Positions 42,229 through 51,883 of a stretch of 64,000 nucleotides of DNA are shown here, piece after piece. The notes beneath the pieces were generated by a model that saw only the letters and a list, made by a program, of their open reading frames with translations, did no database searches and had not been told where the DNA came from. The first letter of the stretch is position 1, and every line of letters starts with the position of its first letter. This DNA comes from Coprinellus micaceus (lineage: Eukaryota; Basidiomycota; Agaricomycetes; Agaricales; Psathyrellaceae): NCBI GenBank assembly GCA_951394405.1, contig OX596344.1, positions 930,001 through 994,000 of the forward strand, written 5' to 3'. The position numbers and the translations under genes were made by a program.

Positions 42229-45200
42229 CTCGTTTCGCCACGGACGGCATCAAGGACGATGACGTTGATGGGAACGAGAAGTCCAAACACGAGGTAAGAA
42301 CCCACAAGGGCTCGGGTTGGAAGCAGAAGCCCGGTAAGGAAACCAGGGGCTCGGGTGCTAAGCGCCCAAGTGCCGCATCTAAGGACGTGCTCGAAATAAT
42401 ATCTATTTCAACCGCAGGACGTTCTGCAAGGAAGCGGGGCTCAAAGAGGGATGGTAAGAAGGAAAAAAGAAGTCCTCCCAAAAGAAAAAGACCATCCCTA
42501 AACCTGTCGAGCAAATTGACAAGATAAGTTACATAAATGACGCATTCAAGCGTACAAAGAAGCTTGATGCCAAGAAACAGAAGCAGAGGGACAAGCCTAG
42601 TGATAGTGAGCCCTCTGATTCTGATTCTAGCGATGGGGATGATAGCCCATCGTCCCCAGACTCCTCAGACGAGAGCTCTCAAGGAGATAATGATGAGAGC
42701 CCGAGCGAGGACCCTAGCGATGATTCCAAGGACGAGGATACCGATAGTAGGAGGTCCAAGTCCAAGAAATCAGGTTGGAAGGCTATACCGCCTCCGATCT
42801 ATGACGGAACGCCGAGTATGTCGTGTTTCCACCAATTTATGCTCTCATCGATTATGTTTCTCGATGATGCGGGTGTACCCAGAAACAGGCGCGTTTATCG
42901 TCTCCACACCTTTCTTAAAGGTAAAGTGTACGCTTACTACGCCCAAGAGGTATCCTACAATGTCACCAAATGGTCGACAAATAGATTCTTTGAGGGATTG
43001 TTTAATGCGTGCTTCCCCGTTGACTTTAAGGAGAAGCAACGCGAGAGGCTGGAGAACTTTAGGCAGAATAATATGGAACTGCGTAGCTACTGGAGTCAAT
43101 TGATCGAATTATTTTTGACTACTGGGGTGCGTAAGGATCGCAAGAAGGCTCGATACTTCTGGAGCGGTCTCCGGCCCGAGACCAAGCTTCGCCTTCGGTA
43201 CGATGGGATCTCGCCCGAGAATTCGAGTTTATCTCACATGATTCACAAGGCTGAAAATGCCGAGCTTGCTCTGAAGCTCCAGAAGGCCCAAGCATTTGAT
43301 AATGAGCATAGGGGTCGGAAGGATAACTTCACCGAGGGGAGCTCACGCAGCCACAAGTGCTTCAAAGGTGGAAAGCGAGATTTGCATTTTGGAAAGAAGA
43401 CCAATGGGTACACTAGTGAGACAAACTCCAACAGAGAAAGGAGTCGTAAAGCGTTCCAAAGGGCTGACCATAGCCGAAGGGACTTCAGAGAGAAGTCCAA
43501 TCGCGCGCGGTTAAGCCCTGAAGAGAAATCGAGACTCAAAGCCAAAGGCAAGTGCTACATATGTAAAGAGGCGACCAACCCTCCGCACATGGCTTGCAAT
43601 TGCCCTAAGGCGAACTCCGTGAACCAGAAGGGCTCGCGCTCCGCTGGAATACAGAGTTTTGGTGTCTATGTCAACACCAATAGCACTGAAGAGTACCAAG
43701 ACCTCACTGATACGACTGAGGCAGCTCACGAGATCAGTCTCAATATGATGGGCTGGGCGCCAAACCTTAGTGTGCATGATTATGATTCAGGCTCGGAAAC
43801 CTCCGATATCGAAGAGGTCACACAACACAAGACATGGAACAGTGACGTCAACCGTATATTGACAGAATTCCATAGCAAGGACGAATTTGTACCCTCGGAA
43901 AACCCGTTCCGAGCACAATCGGACTCAAGCAGAAAGACTGCGAGCACTGATAGCTGGCCGAGCCTCAAGGACTGGAAGCCACCATTCAAAAGTAGCCCGT
44001 GGGCAGGTGCTACGATCGGAGATCCCGTGCGGGAGTCTATTGAAAAGCGACTTGCATGGGGCTCTCGCTATGCCCAAGATCGGCACGCAGGGGCTCGCAA
44101 CTGCCACCGCTTCCGAGCAGTTAGAATGGGGGGCGGGTACGACATCCTTGATGAACATCATGAGGAATTTGCTGGTGAGATATTCCTACCCTGGAATCTC
44201 GCACGTAAGCTGTTCTTTAACGTCGCAGATTGGTACCAGAAGAAGCTGAACCAGGCCTTCGGTGCCCCGAGGGATCGCAATGATGAACTGAGAAGGCAAG
44301 ACAACTGCAAGGATGCAATGTCTGAAGCTATAGAATTGTTCCTCACTGTAGGAGGACCCTTTGTTGGCGAAGTCCATCGAATTCTGGACGTTCAGTATCG
44401 CTTCAGAGCTGCTTACAACGAGATTACTGGTGACTACATTATAGTCGACCACGCTTTGCAATATAAAACGAAGCTCAAAGCGAAATTATTGTGGGACGAG
44501 TGCTTCAGCGTTGCTGACTGGTATAATGAATCGCTGAAGCGAGCCTACTTCGACCTATGGGCAAATATACAATTGTGCTGGCCAGATGAACTCGTTTTTT
44601 GCGATGACCTCGACGAAGATGACCCTAAGGAGATTCTAGAGTTTGAGTTCCTGGTGCACGAGGTGACTGACCAGGACCACTCCCAGTGGCATGTGATCGA
44701 AGATTTAGCCGTAGTTACCCATATCGGAGGTGCACCAGAGGACTGGGGTACCTATCCTGCGATTCAACTCCCCAAGGACTTGGTAAGTGGTATGCTTATC
44801 TTGGCATGTTTAATTGCAGCTAATCGATTCAAATACCTAGAACGAAACTCAGCATCACGCAAGGACATATCCCGACACATTCCGGAACCAGTCACAATCG
44901 TAGCACGAGTAGGAGGGCGACCGGTTCACACTCTACTTGACTCAGGGTCATTAGGCGACTTTATGTCGAGTAGCTTAGCTGATCAATTGAATGTTATGAA
45001 GGTCAAATTGACCAAACCTCTTGGTGTTCAGTTAGCAGTCCAGGGGTCTCGCACTAAGGTAAACTATGGTACTAAGGCCCCATTCGAGTACCAGGAGATC
45101 AAAGAGGATCGGTACTTTGATATAATTAATCTACAGAATTATGACCTTATCCTAGGGACTCCGTTCATGCACCAGCACCGAGTTGCAATTGGACTTAATC

Positions 45201-46252
45201 CACCTTGCGTTGTGGTCGGGTCGAACAAGGCACTGCCTTTAAAAGGCCCTGGGGTGAAGGTCTTGTCCTCCCAAGCAATGGACACCTTCAAAGACCAACT
45301 CCAACATGCCAGGCAGGATATTCGTGAGTACGCCGAACCTATTTGCAAGAAGGCCAGTGAAACTGACTTACCTCCACTAAGGAAGATTAACCATAGGATT
45401 CCACTAATTGATCCATCAAAACGGTACCATTGGCGGGCGTCCAAGTGCCCGGAGCCCTTATTGCCTCAATGGGTGGAAAAGCGGAATGAATATGTACAGA
45501 CTGGGAGATGGGTACTGTGTACTAGTTTTAATACAGTACCAATGTTATGCATTCCGAAACCCGCAAAAAAGGGTGACCCACCCAAGTTGCGAACAGTAAT
45601 TGACTTGCGTGAGTGGAATGCCAACACTCGAAAACTGACTTGCCCCCTTCCAGACATGGAGAGCATACTGCGGCGAGTTGCGAAGGCCAAGTATAGGTCC
45701 ATCGTTGATGGAAAGGATGCGTACGAGCAGATTCGGATCGAACCCGAAGACGTACAGTACTCAGCCATGGCAACTCCCGACGGACCGATGCTAAGTAAGG
45801 TAATGCAACAGGGTGATTGTAACGCAGTTGCTACCTTCCAAACCATAATGACAAGTCTTTTCTCACCCTGGTTGGGCAAATGGATAGACATATATCTAGA
45901 TGACATCGTCATCTATTCGTCCACGTTGCGAGAGCATGTCATTCACTGTATGAAAGTCATTGATATTCTCAAATGCGAAAGATTCTTCCTTAATCGTGAA
46001 AAGCTCCAACTCTGCTGTAAGGAAATGCGAATTTTGGGACGTGTTGTCGATGATCAGGGCATTAGAATGGACCCCGAGAAGGTAGATGCACTTGTGCGAT
46101 GGAAGACTCCCACTAACCGCGAGTTACTTCGAGGATTTTTGGGTGCGGCGAGTTATCTCGCTGATGACATAGCCCGAGTGCGTGTACTGATGGGTATTTT
46201 ATTCAACCTGACAAGTGACAAAGTGCCCTTTCGATGGGACTTTACACATCTC
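42229..46252 (+). pseudogene. gag-pol: chromovirus gag C-terminus, protease and reverse transcriptase
   Basis: The gag frame resumes at 42229 and shifts once at the A-run near 42463. It is then open to the RNase H junction. Visible parts: Ser/Asp-rich spacer, capsid-like helical region (FHQFMLSS...YYAQEVSYN), a zinc knuckle (CYICKEA...HMACNC), aspartic protease LLDSGSLGDF near 44935, and reverse transcriptase with the LREWNANTRKL block and YLDD near 45893. The context is that of Ty3/gypsy Metaviridae of the chromovirus group. Only the frameshift breaks this section, but gag is separated from its N terminus by the transposon. Confidence 0.85.
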
Positions 46253-46515
46253 AGTCACTATGGAACGACCCCCTTGAAGGCCTATTAATTTATTGTTCCA
46301 ATGGGGCCTTAAGGGGGTCATTCCACTTATGTTCCCCCTTCCACTATTCCATTTTCTAGTCCACTATTCCACATTTCTGTTCCAAATATCCATTCCAATT
46401 CCCCATTGGGAGCCAAATCTGTTCCATATTCCACCTTCTGTTCTACCATATTCCACCTTCCATTCCACCCTTCTACAGCTTACGTTCCACCCATATCCAG
46501 CAATAGTAGCAGGCT
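46253..46515 (+). other. TTCCA-rich segment replacing start of RNase H
   Basis: After WDFTH the expected start of RNase H, with its first catalytic Asp, is absent. In its place lies a non-coding stretch that opens with a hairpin (GGAACGACCCCCTTGAAGGCC region paired with GGCCTTAAGGGGGTC, 46261-46313). It continues as many irregular TTCCA/TTCCAC words. RNase H sequence resumes at about 46516. It looks like a substitution by a foreign or satellite-like piece. Confidence 0.6.
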
Positions 46516-49023
46516 AAGGTGGCTGCTTTTTTCTCTGCTAAACTTAATAAGGCTCAGCAGAATTATCCAGTGCATGAGCTCGAGATGCTCGCTCGCCTGG
46601 AAACCATGTTGCAGCACCGGGACATTTTACAAGGCGCCCGTTTCACGTGGTACACTGACCATAAAGGGCTGAAGCATCTACTCGAGCAACGAGACCTGTC
46701 AGGGAGACAGGCTCACTGGATAGAGAAAATGTCGGGCTTTGATTTTAAAGTAGAGTACGTACCAGGTTCCGAGAATGTGCTCTCGGATGCGCTCTCATGC
46801 ACTTATGCGTTTGATGCGCCCGGTACTGTGCGTGTGCGCGGCGAATATACGGACCACGACATTGTAACAAACGATGGGCTAGCCAAACACAATGTTACGA
46901 TGCCAGTGTATGTCGGTAAGGAGGCTACAATGGCCGTCCTTCCCCCAGACGCAGAGCCCAAGTCATTGGAAAACAATGCGATCACGCGATCAAAAACGCG
47001 CCCGGCGCCAGAAGTGGTCGCAAAGATTGCTCTTGCAAAGACCAATAAACTCAACGAAACCCCCCAAAAAAGGGTGGAACACGTAGACCAGAGGTCCGTG
47101 AACCCTATCCCAAAGCGCCGGGTTGGCACGCCCAAAACGGGGGCCAAGCGAGGTGTTTGAAGACCAGCCCCGGTCCAGAGTGAACCAAGGCAGGCCCGCC
47201 CTCATAACCCAAAAGTACCGCTACCAGGGGCCGAAACGGGTAGGCCGGAAACTGGACGCGAGTTTGCAGCTCGCATGAAGGGCAAATTCGTTCTCAAGGG
47301 CCCTAGAGACCCGAAGGAGGGCGCGGGGACACAAACAAATCCGGAAAATCCTGGCCAAGGAAAACCACCCATAGAAGCGCCCGAGGGCAACACTACCTTA
47401 ACTCCACCAGTATCCCTGATCACTGTGGTTAGGGATACTGCTTGAATAGACCTTATGAGAGTGGTCAGAGACAAATACATACTTGATCCATTTTTTAAAC
47501 TGATCCTTGAGTCTCCTAAGGACTATAGGAACTTCGAGGTTGAAAATGGCCTTGTATACCAGCGAGGTGATGGAGGGCGCGTTTTGTGCGTCCCCGATGG
47601 CCTCTATGAAGGTCGTAGCATCAGGTAAACTGTCATCGCTGAGGCACATGGCATTCTAGCGCACTTGAGCACATGAAAAACGATTGCCTACCTCAGAGAT
47701 CATGTTTGGTGGAAGGACATTGTCCGAGACACCAACGCGTATTGTGAATCATGCATAACTTGCAAGCGAAGTAAACCCAACAATCAGAAGCCCTATGGGC
47801 TCCTCCACACGTTGAAGGTACCTACAGAGCCTTGGGATTCAATAGGAATCGACTTCGTCGGCCTGTTACCTGAGTCCTCGGACCGAAATGGAACATATGA
47901 CTGCATTACTGTGGTTATCGATCGTATGACCGGTATGGTACACCTTGTACCCAGCCGTGAGGACTACACTGCACGCGAGATCACAGAACTTGTATTTTCG
48001 GAGATATATAAATATCACGGTCTTCCCAGGACAATAATAAGTGACCGAGATAAATGGTTCACAGCTACCTTCTGGGACCACCTACACAAACTCATAGGGA
48101 CGAAGCTGAACATGTCCAGCGCCTACCACCCTGAGTCTGATGGGGCCACGGAGCGCGCCAACAAGACCATGATACAAATGATCCGTCAGTGCGTGGGACC
48201 TAAGCAGAAGGACTGGGCGTCTAAGTTACCGGCGATCGAGTTGGCGCTTAATTCAGCAAGATCGGAGACAACTGGGTATGCCCCATTTTTTCTCAATTAT
48301 GGCCGCATGCCCCGTTCATTCATCTGGAACCACCCTGGAAAAGATGAGTTCCCAGGTGTGCGGGTATTCGCTACCAGGATTAGAAATGTGATAATGACTG
48401 CGCATGATAGTATCTTAACTGCGCGAGTTAAGCAAACGCGCAACGCAAACCGCAGGCGCCAAGTGGCTCCATTTGAGCTTGGTGACCTTGTGTATCTGTC
48501 AACGGAAAATATCCGGTTACCGTTTGAGAAGGGCCTTGCCCGAAAATTCTTACCCCGGTATATTGGACCTTACAAGATAATTCACGATTTCGGAAACCAC
48601 TCCTTTAGGCTCGAATTACCACCGCGCCTCAAGCAACGAGGGGTCCATGATGTGTTCCACGCATCTAAATTGCGGGTGCACATCCCGAATGATGACAGGC
48701 TATTTCCCGGACGATCTGATGACCAAATTTGGGAATACGATGGCGAAGGTGTAGAGTCCGAATTCGCAGTTGAGAAATTACTAGACCATAGAGGCTCAGG
48801 AGTAAATGCCAAATTTGAATTACTCTGGCGCGATGGTGATAAGACCTGGCTTCCATATCAGAAAATATCTCATTTGACAGGGCTTCGAGACTACCTCGAG
48901 GCAATGGGAGCTAAGGAAATCTCCGAACTAAAGTCCAAAGACCCCCAGAAAGAGGTCAGCGATGACTTACAGGTAGAATTAGGGTACATGGTCCATGGAC
49001 CTGTCAAATGCCCAAAGGTATAA
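46516..49023 (+). pseudogene. pol: chromovirus RNase H remnant, integrase and chromodomain
   Basis: One frame runs from about 46516 to TAA 49021-49023, with TGA at 47158, 47443 and 47674 and TAA at 47626. Present are the RNase H half (KLNKAQQNYPVHELEML...TDHKGL), an HHCC-type zinc-binding end (CESCITCKRSK), the integrase core with Asp in GIDFVG, Asp in SDRDKWF and Glu in ATERANK, and a C-terminal chromodomain-like module (EFAVEKLLDHRG...LLWRDGDKTWLPY) that in chromoviruses targets heterochromatin. The 403-codon frame from 47812 is intact but lacks the zinc-binding start, so function is unlikely. Confidence 0.85.
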
Positions 49024-49830
49024 AAGGCTGCCTAGGAGAGCAAGGAAAAACAACAAAGCTCCCCTCAACTCCTCTGATGCAAACCCCTGGCGAGCCTCGA
49101 ATCCTCGATCCACGCATCACTGTACTTCGCGTCAATGTGAAGCGCCGCTCGTTCAGCCTCAGGGCTCCTCATGTGGCAGGTGCGCCTCAACCAAAGATCC
49201 ATTTCTTCACGTTCGCAGAGGTGCAAGAGATCATGGAAACTGACCGATCTATTCGGAACAACCCCGCAAGGTAAGGATCGCCATCCCCATGCAACAGTGT
49301 GATGCAAAATGTACTCATCAAAATGCGCAGTTGGGAAGCACCCGAATCCAACAAGCGCCTCTCCCTTCGGCATGTCGAGTTCACACTCACCTTCAACAAG
49401 GACCATCAATGCCCAGCGAGGTTCTGCTTCCGCAGCAATGGGAGGTTCATTCTGCCGGATATCCCTGTCGACGAGTCAATCATCAATCTCGGTCGTCTCA
49501 TGGGAGGTACCACTACCAGAGGTACTCACGCGGCATCAACACCCCAATCGAGCGCATCGCTGACATTGACGCATCACCAGACTCATCTTCCCAACCCGAA
49601 TCGGAGTGTGGAAGAAGCGAACTCCCGTGCCATGGCCATAGTCCTCAGGCAGCAGGAGCTTCAGTTAGAGCAGATGGAATGGACGATGAAGCACCAGTCG
49701 ACCCGCGAATGGCACGCCGAACGTCAAATCAAGCAACGGCCCATCAACCCCTATCTGTTACGTTTAAGCTTCACGTACTATACTTTTTCTTTACCCCTAT
49801 CTTTTTTATCTTATCTGTCGCGGACTTATT
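49008..49830 (+). pseudogene. extra ORF after chromovirus pol, function unknown
   Basis: ATG 49008 overlaps the last codons of pol in another frame. The frame is open to TAA 49275-49277, continues beyond it in the same phase, and runs into the solo LTR at 49831 (about 270 codons in all). Composition is protein-like (ILDPRITVLRVNVKRRSFSL, FTFAEVQEIMETDRSI) with a Gln/Glu/Arg-rich helical end. There is no signal peptide or membrane segment, so it is not an envelope-type gene. The position between integrase and 3' LTR is unusual. The TAA could be a mutated codon. Confidence 0.45.
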
Positions 49831-50213
49831 TGTTGGAAGACAATGCTCATGTCAACTCTATCTCTACAAAGAATACCTCTATTTTGAACATTTTACTTAT
49901 CTTCTATTGTTCTACAGAGAACAACAACCACCTTGTATTATTCCCATTATACTCGCACTTATTGTTCTCTTATCTCCACCTTATCTCCATTCACTGCTAT
50001 TGTTCTCTACTTATGGAAGGTCTATTGTTCTTTCCTATTGTTCCGCATATAGGTTATCTATTGTTCTCCACAGTATATAGTCCACACTGTAAGTGGGTGA
50101 GTCCCCATCGAACTCTCCCCACTTACAGGTGCGTATCTTGTATACTCTACTTACTTTCAATCTAACATCGAACTCTCCCCACTTACAGTGGGTCATACTT
50201 GCATCGTTCTACA
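49831..50213 (+). mobile_element. solo copia LTR
   Basis: 383 bp with about five differences from the LTRs of the complete copia element and its own target duplication TTATT (49826-49830 and 50214-50218). It is a product of LTR-LTR recombination of an older copy of the same family that had inserted into the chromovirus. Confidence 0.95.
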
Positions 50214-50901
50214 TTATTTTATCTTCGAGCGGCTATCTCTTTGTTTTATGTAATATAGATTATCTTTCACTAGCGTTAGACGCCCTTTGTTTTATGACTC
50301 GTGTTATGACGTATAGGCGCAGCCTTGCGTAGTTATTTTACTCAGCTTGCACAGTTCTGCTTACTCGTACGCAGCCCAGCGCAGCATTCCATAGTATACG
50401 CAGTCGCATTCTGACTTGGTTTGGACTCGTAGTGACTCACAGCGACTCGTACCTCTCAGTATATATACCCTTATCACATACCGATGTACATTAGCTTGTT
50501 ATCCTTGTATCAACCTTTGCGACTACCCACATCCTACTCCCCCATTTCCCCTCTCTACGATAACCAGTGGAAACCGAAGCTCGTCCACCATTCTAAAACT
50601 CGCACATATCAACGACGTCCAGCAGCTCTTAGACACCACGAAAGACCTTATCCTCTAAGAAGATCCCAACAAAGAGAACAACCAAGACAACAACAACAAC
50701 ACCTACAACTTAGCTTAGAAGGAAGAACGGAGAGAAGCGATCATCGACATCGCCCCCGACCCGAGAAGTGACGTACGATCGCCGATATCGAGCGTACCAG
50801 AGATTGACAAGACCGAGCCGACTGTTGGAGACACCCCAACCGAGTCGTAACACTATCCTTCCCCTCCCAAAAACGGAAGGAGTACCGCCAGACCCCATCC
50901 G
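50214..50901 (+). other. chromovirus 3' region, no clear gene
   Basis: AT-rich stretch, then a segment rich in CAAC/AACAAC words (50660-50710). Short frames only; possibly the leader of, or an intron before, the frame that starts at 50902. Confidence 0.4.
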
Positions 50902-51522
50902 ATGAGGAAGCACGCCTCGCCGGGTGTGTTGAACTTATCAAAGGGGTCATCCAGGCGTATATCCACCAACGATCCCCATTCAACGAGTTCTTCAGCATCG
51001 ACCGAGTCCACCAGTACCTCCCGCAACGGGACGGTCCGCGTATCGCCTATTTCGACGACCTCAGGTACCGACCTGGCCTTGGCGATTCCCCCGATCACCC
51101 CATTGAGCTCGACATCAACCCCCGGGACTTCAGTATCGACGATGACGTTCGACGACCCCTGGGCGGAGTTCATGGGCCTCAACCCGTCGCCCGCAGCTCA
51201 GGCGACCGTCACAATCACCTCGAGTCTAGGCGAGGATCTGGAAGTGAATCTATCGATGCTCGACAACAGCCTCGACGATTTCTTCCGCGAGACGATCGAA
51301 GGCGCCGCTCCGCAAGTCCCAACATCGCCTCGACCATCAACAAGCGAGGTTATCAGGGGCCTTTCTTTCAAGAAGACCACTGCCGCTCCAGAACCCGAAG
51401 CTATGGACCCTCTGTTCGACGCCGATCTTATTCCCGAGGTTGAGTACGAAGGCGGTGAAGGTGACGTTGATATGGATGCGGAAGGCTCTCCAGAGCCAGA
51501 GTCTGTCGTAATTTCTGTTTAG
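50902..51522 (+). CDS. chromovirus 3'-terminal acidic Ser/Thr-rich ORF
   Basis: 206 codons from ATG 50902, ending about 80 bp before the 3' LTR. The product is rich in Ser and Thr in its first half and acidic at its end (EYEGGEGDVDMDAEGSPEPE). It has no hydrophobic segment, zinc motif or recognisable domain. Being inside the element and on its coding strand, it is probably an accessory protein of this chromovirus lineage or a captured host fragment. Whether it is translated is unknown. Confidence 0.45.
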   Translation: MRKHASPGVLNLSKGSSRRISTNDPHSTSSSASTESTSTSRNGTVRVSPISTTSGTDLALAIPPITPLSSTSTPGTSVSTMTFDDPWAEFMGLNPSPAAQATVTITSSLGEDLEVNLSMLDNSLDDFFRETIEGAAPQVPTSPRPSTSEVIRGLSFKKTTAAPEPEAMDPLFDADLIPEVEYEGGEGDVDMDAEGSPEPESVVISV

Positions 51523-51591
51523 AATTTTTTTCTCTATTTTACTACGATGTATTACTGCGTGTCGACATACTCGAACCTCAGCTCGCATGTC

Positions 51592-51599
51592 GAGGAGGG
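51592..51599 (+). other. chromovirus polypurine tract
   Basis: GAGGAGGG, five bases before the 3' LTR, fits the plus-strand primer site. Confidence 0.6.
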
Positions 51600-51603
51600 C
51601 GTA

Positions 51604-51878
51604 TGTAAGGTGACTAAGCGCAATGACGTTTATCTCAATCTTATCTCTTTTCTCTCTCGCTCGGGACCCTAGCCCTCCATTGACTCACTTACTTTCCCCC
51701 ATGATTCTCCGTCCATTAGATAATCTTAGCTACAGGAAACGTATATAAGGAGTCCTATGTAGAGCGTAGAGTCCCCAGCTTTCAATCAAACGGATAGATT
51801 ATCCCGTCTGTCTCTGTGCGAACGCTCTTCCCATTCTCACCGTGTGCCGAGACCTGTGATCTTATCACCCTCGTCACA
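51604..51878 (+). repeat. 3' LTR of the chromovirus
   Basis: 275 bp, 272 of 275 identical to the 5' LTR by eye, followed by GTGCG, which matches the sequence left of the 5' LTR and not the sequence left of this copy. Confidence 0.93.
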
Positions 51879-51883
51879 GTGCG

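Larger units (their letters stand above)
27633..51878 (+). mobile_element. Ty3/gypsy chromovirus with nested insertions
   Basis: Two 275-bp LTRs (27633-27907 and 51604-51878) differ at three positions and are flanked on the outside by the same 5-bp target duplication GTGCG (27628-27632 and 51879-51883). The 24.2-kb block is therefore one insertion. The paralogous stretch near 62770-62800 of unit 3 is uninterrupted, which supports this. Without the DNA transposon (28691-42220) and the solo copia LTR (49831-50213) the element is about 10.3 kb. The order is gag, protease, reverse transcriptase, RNase H, integrase with chromodomain, then additional 3' frames. It is dead: gag is split, there is a frameshift near 42463, the front of RNase H is replaced and several in-frame stops are present. 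Confidence 0.93.

Noticed and set aside
50902..51522. Envelope gene of an endogenous-virus type
   Set aside because: The frame has no signal peptide, no membrane-spanning segment and is acidic and Ser/Thr-rich; position alone is not enough.
27633..51878. Two independent solo LTRs at 27633 and 51604
   Set aside because: Neither copy has a target duplication of its own, but the outer flanks of the pair share GTGCG, the interior has gypsy genes in the same orientation and a purine tract precedes the right copy, so they are the two ends of one element.
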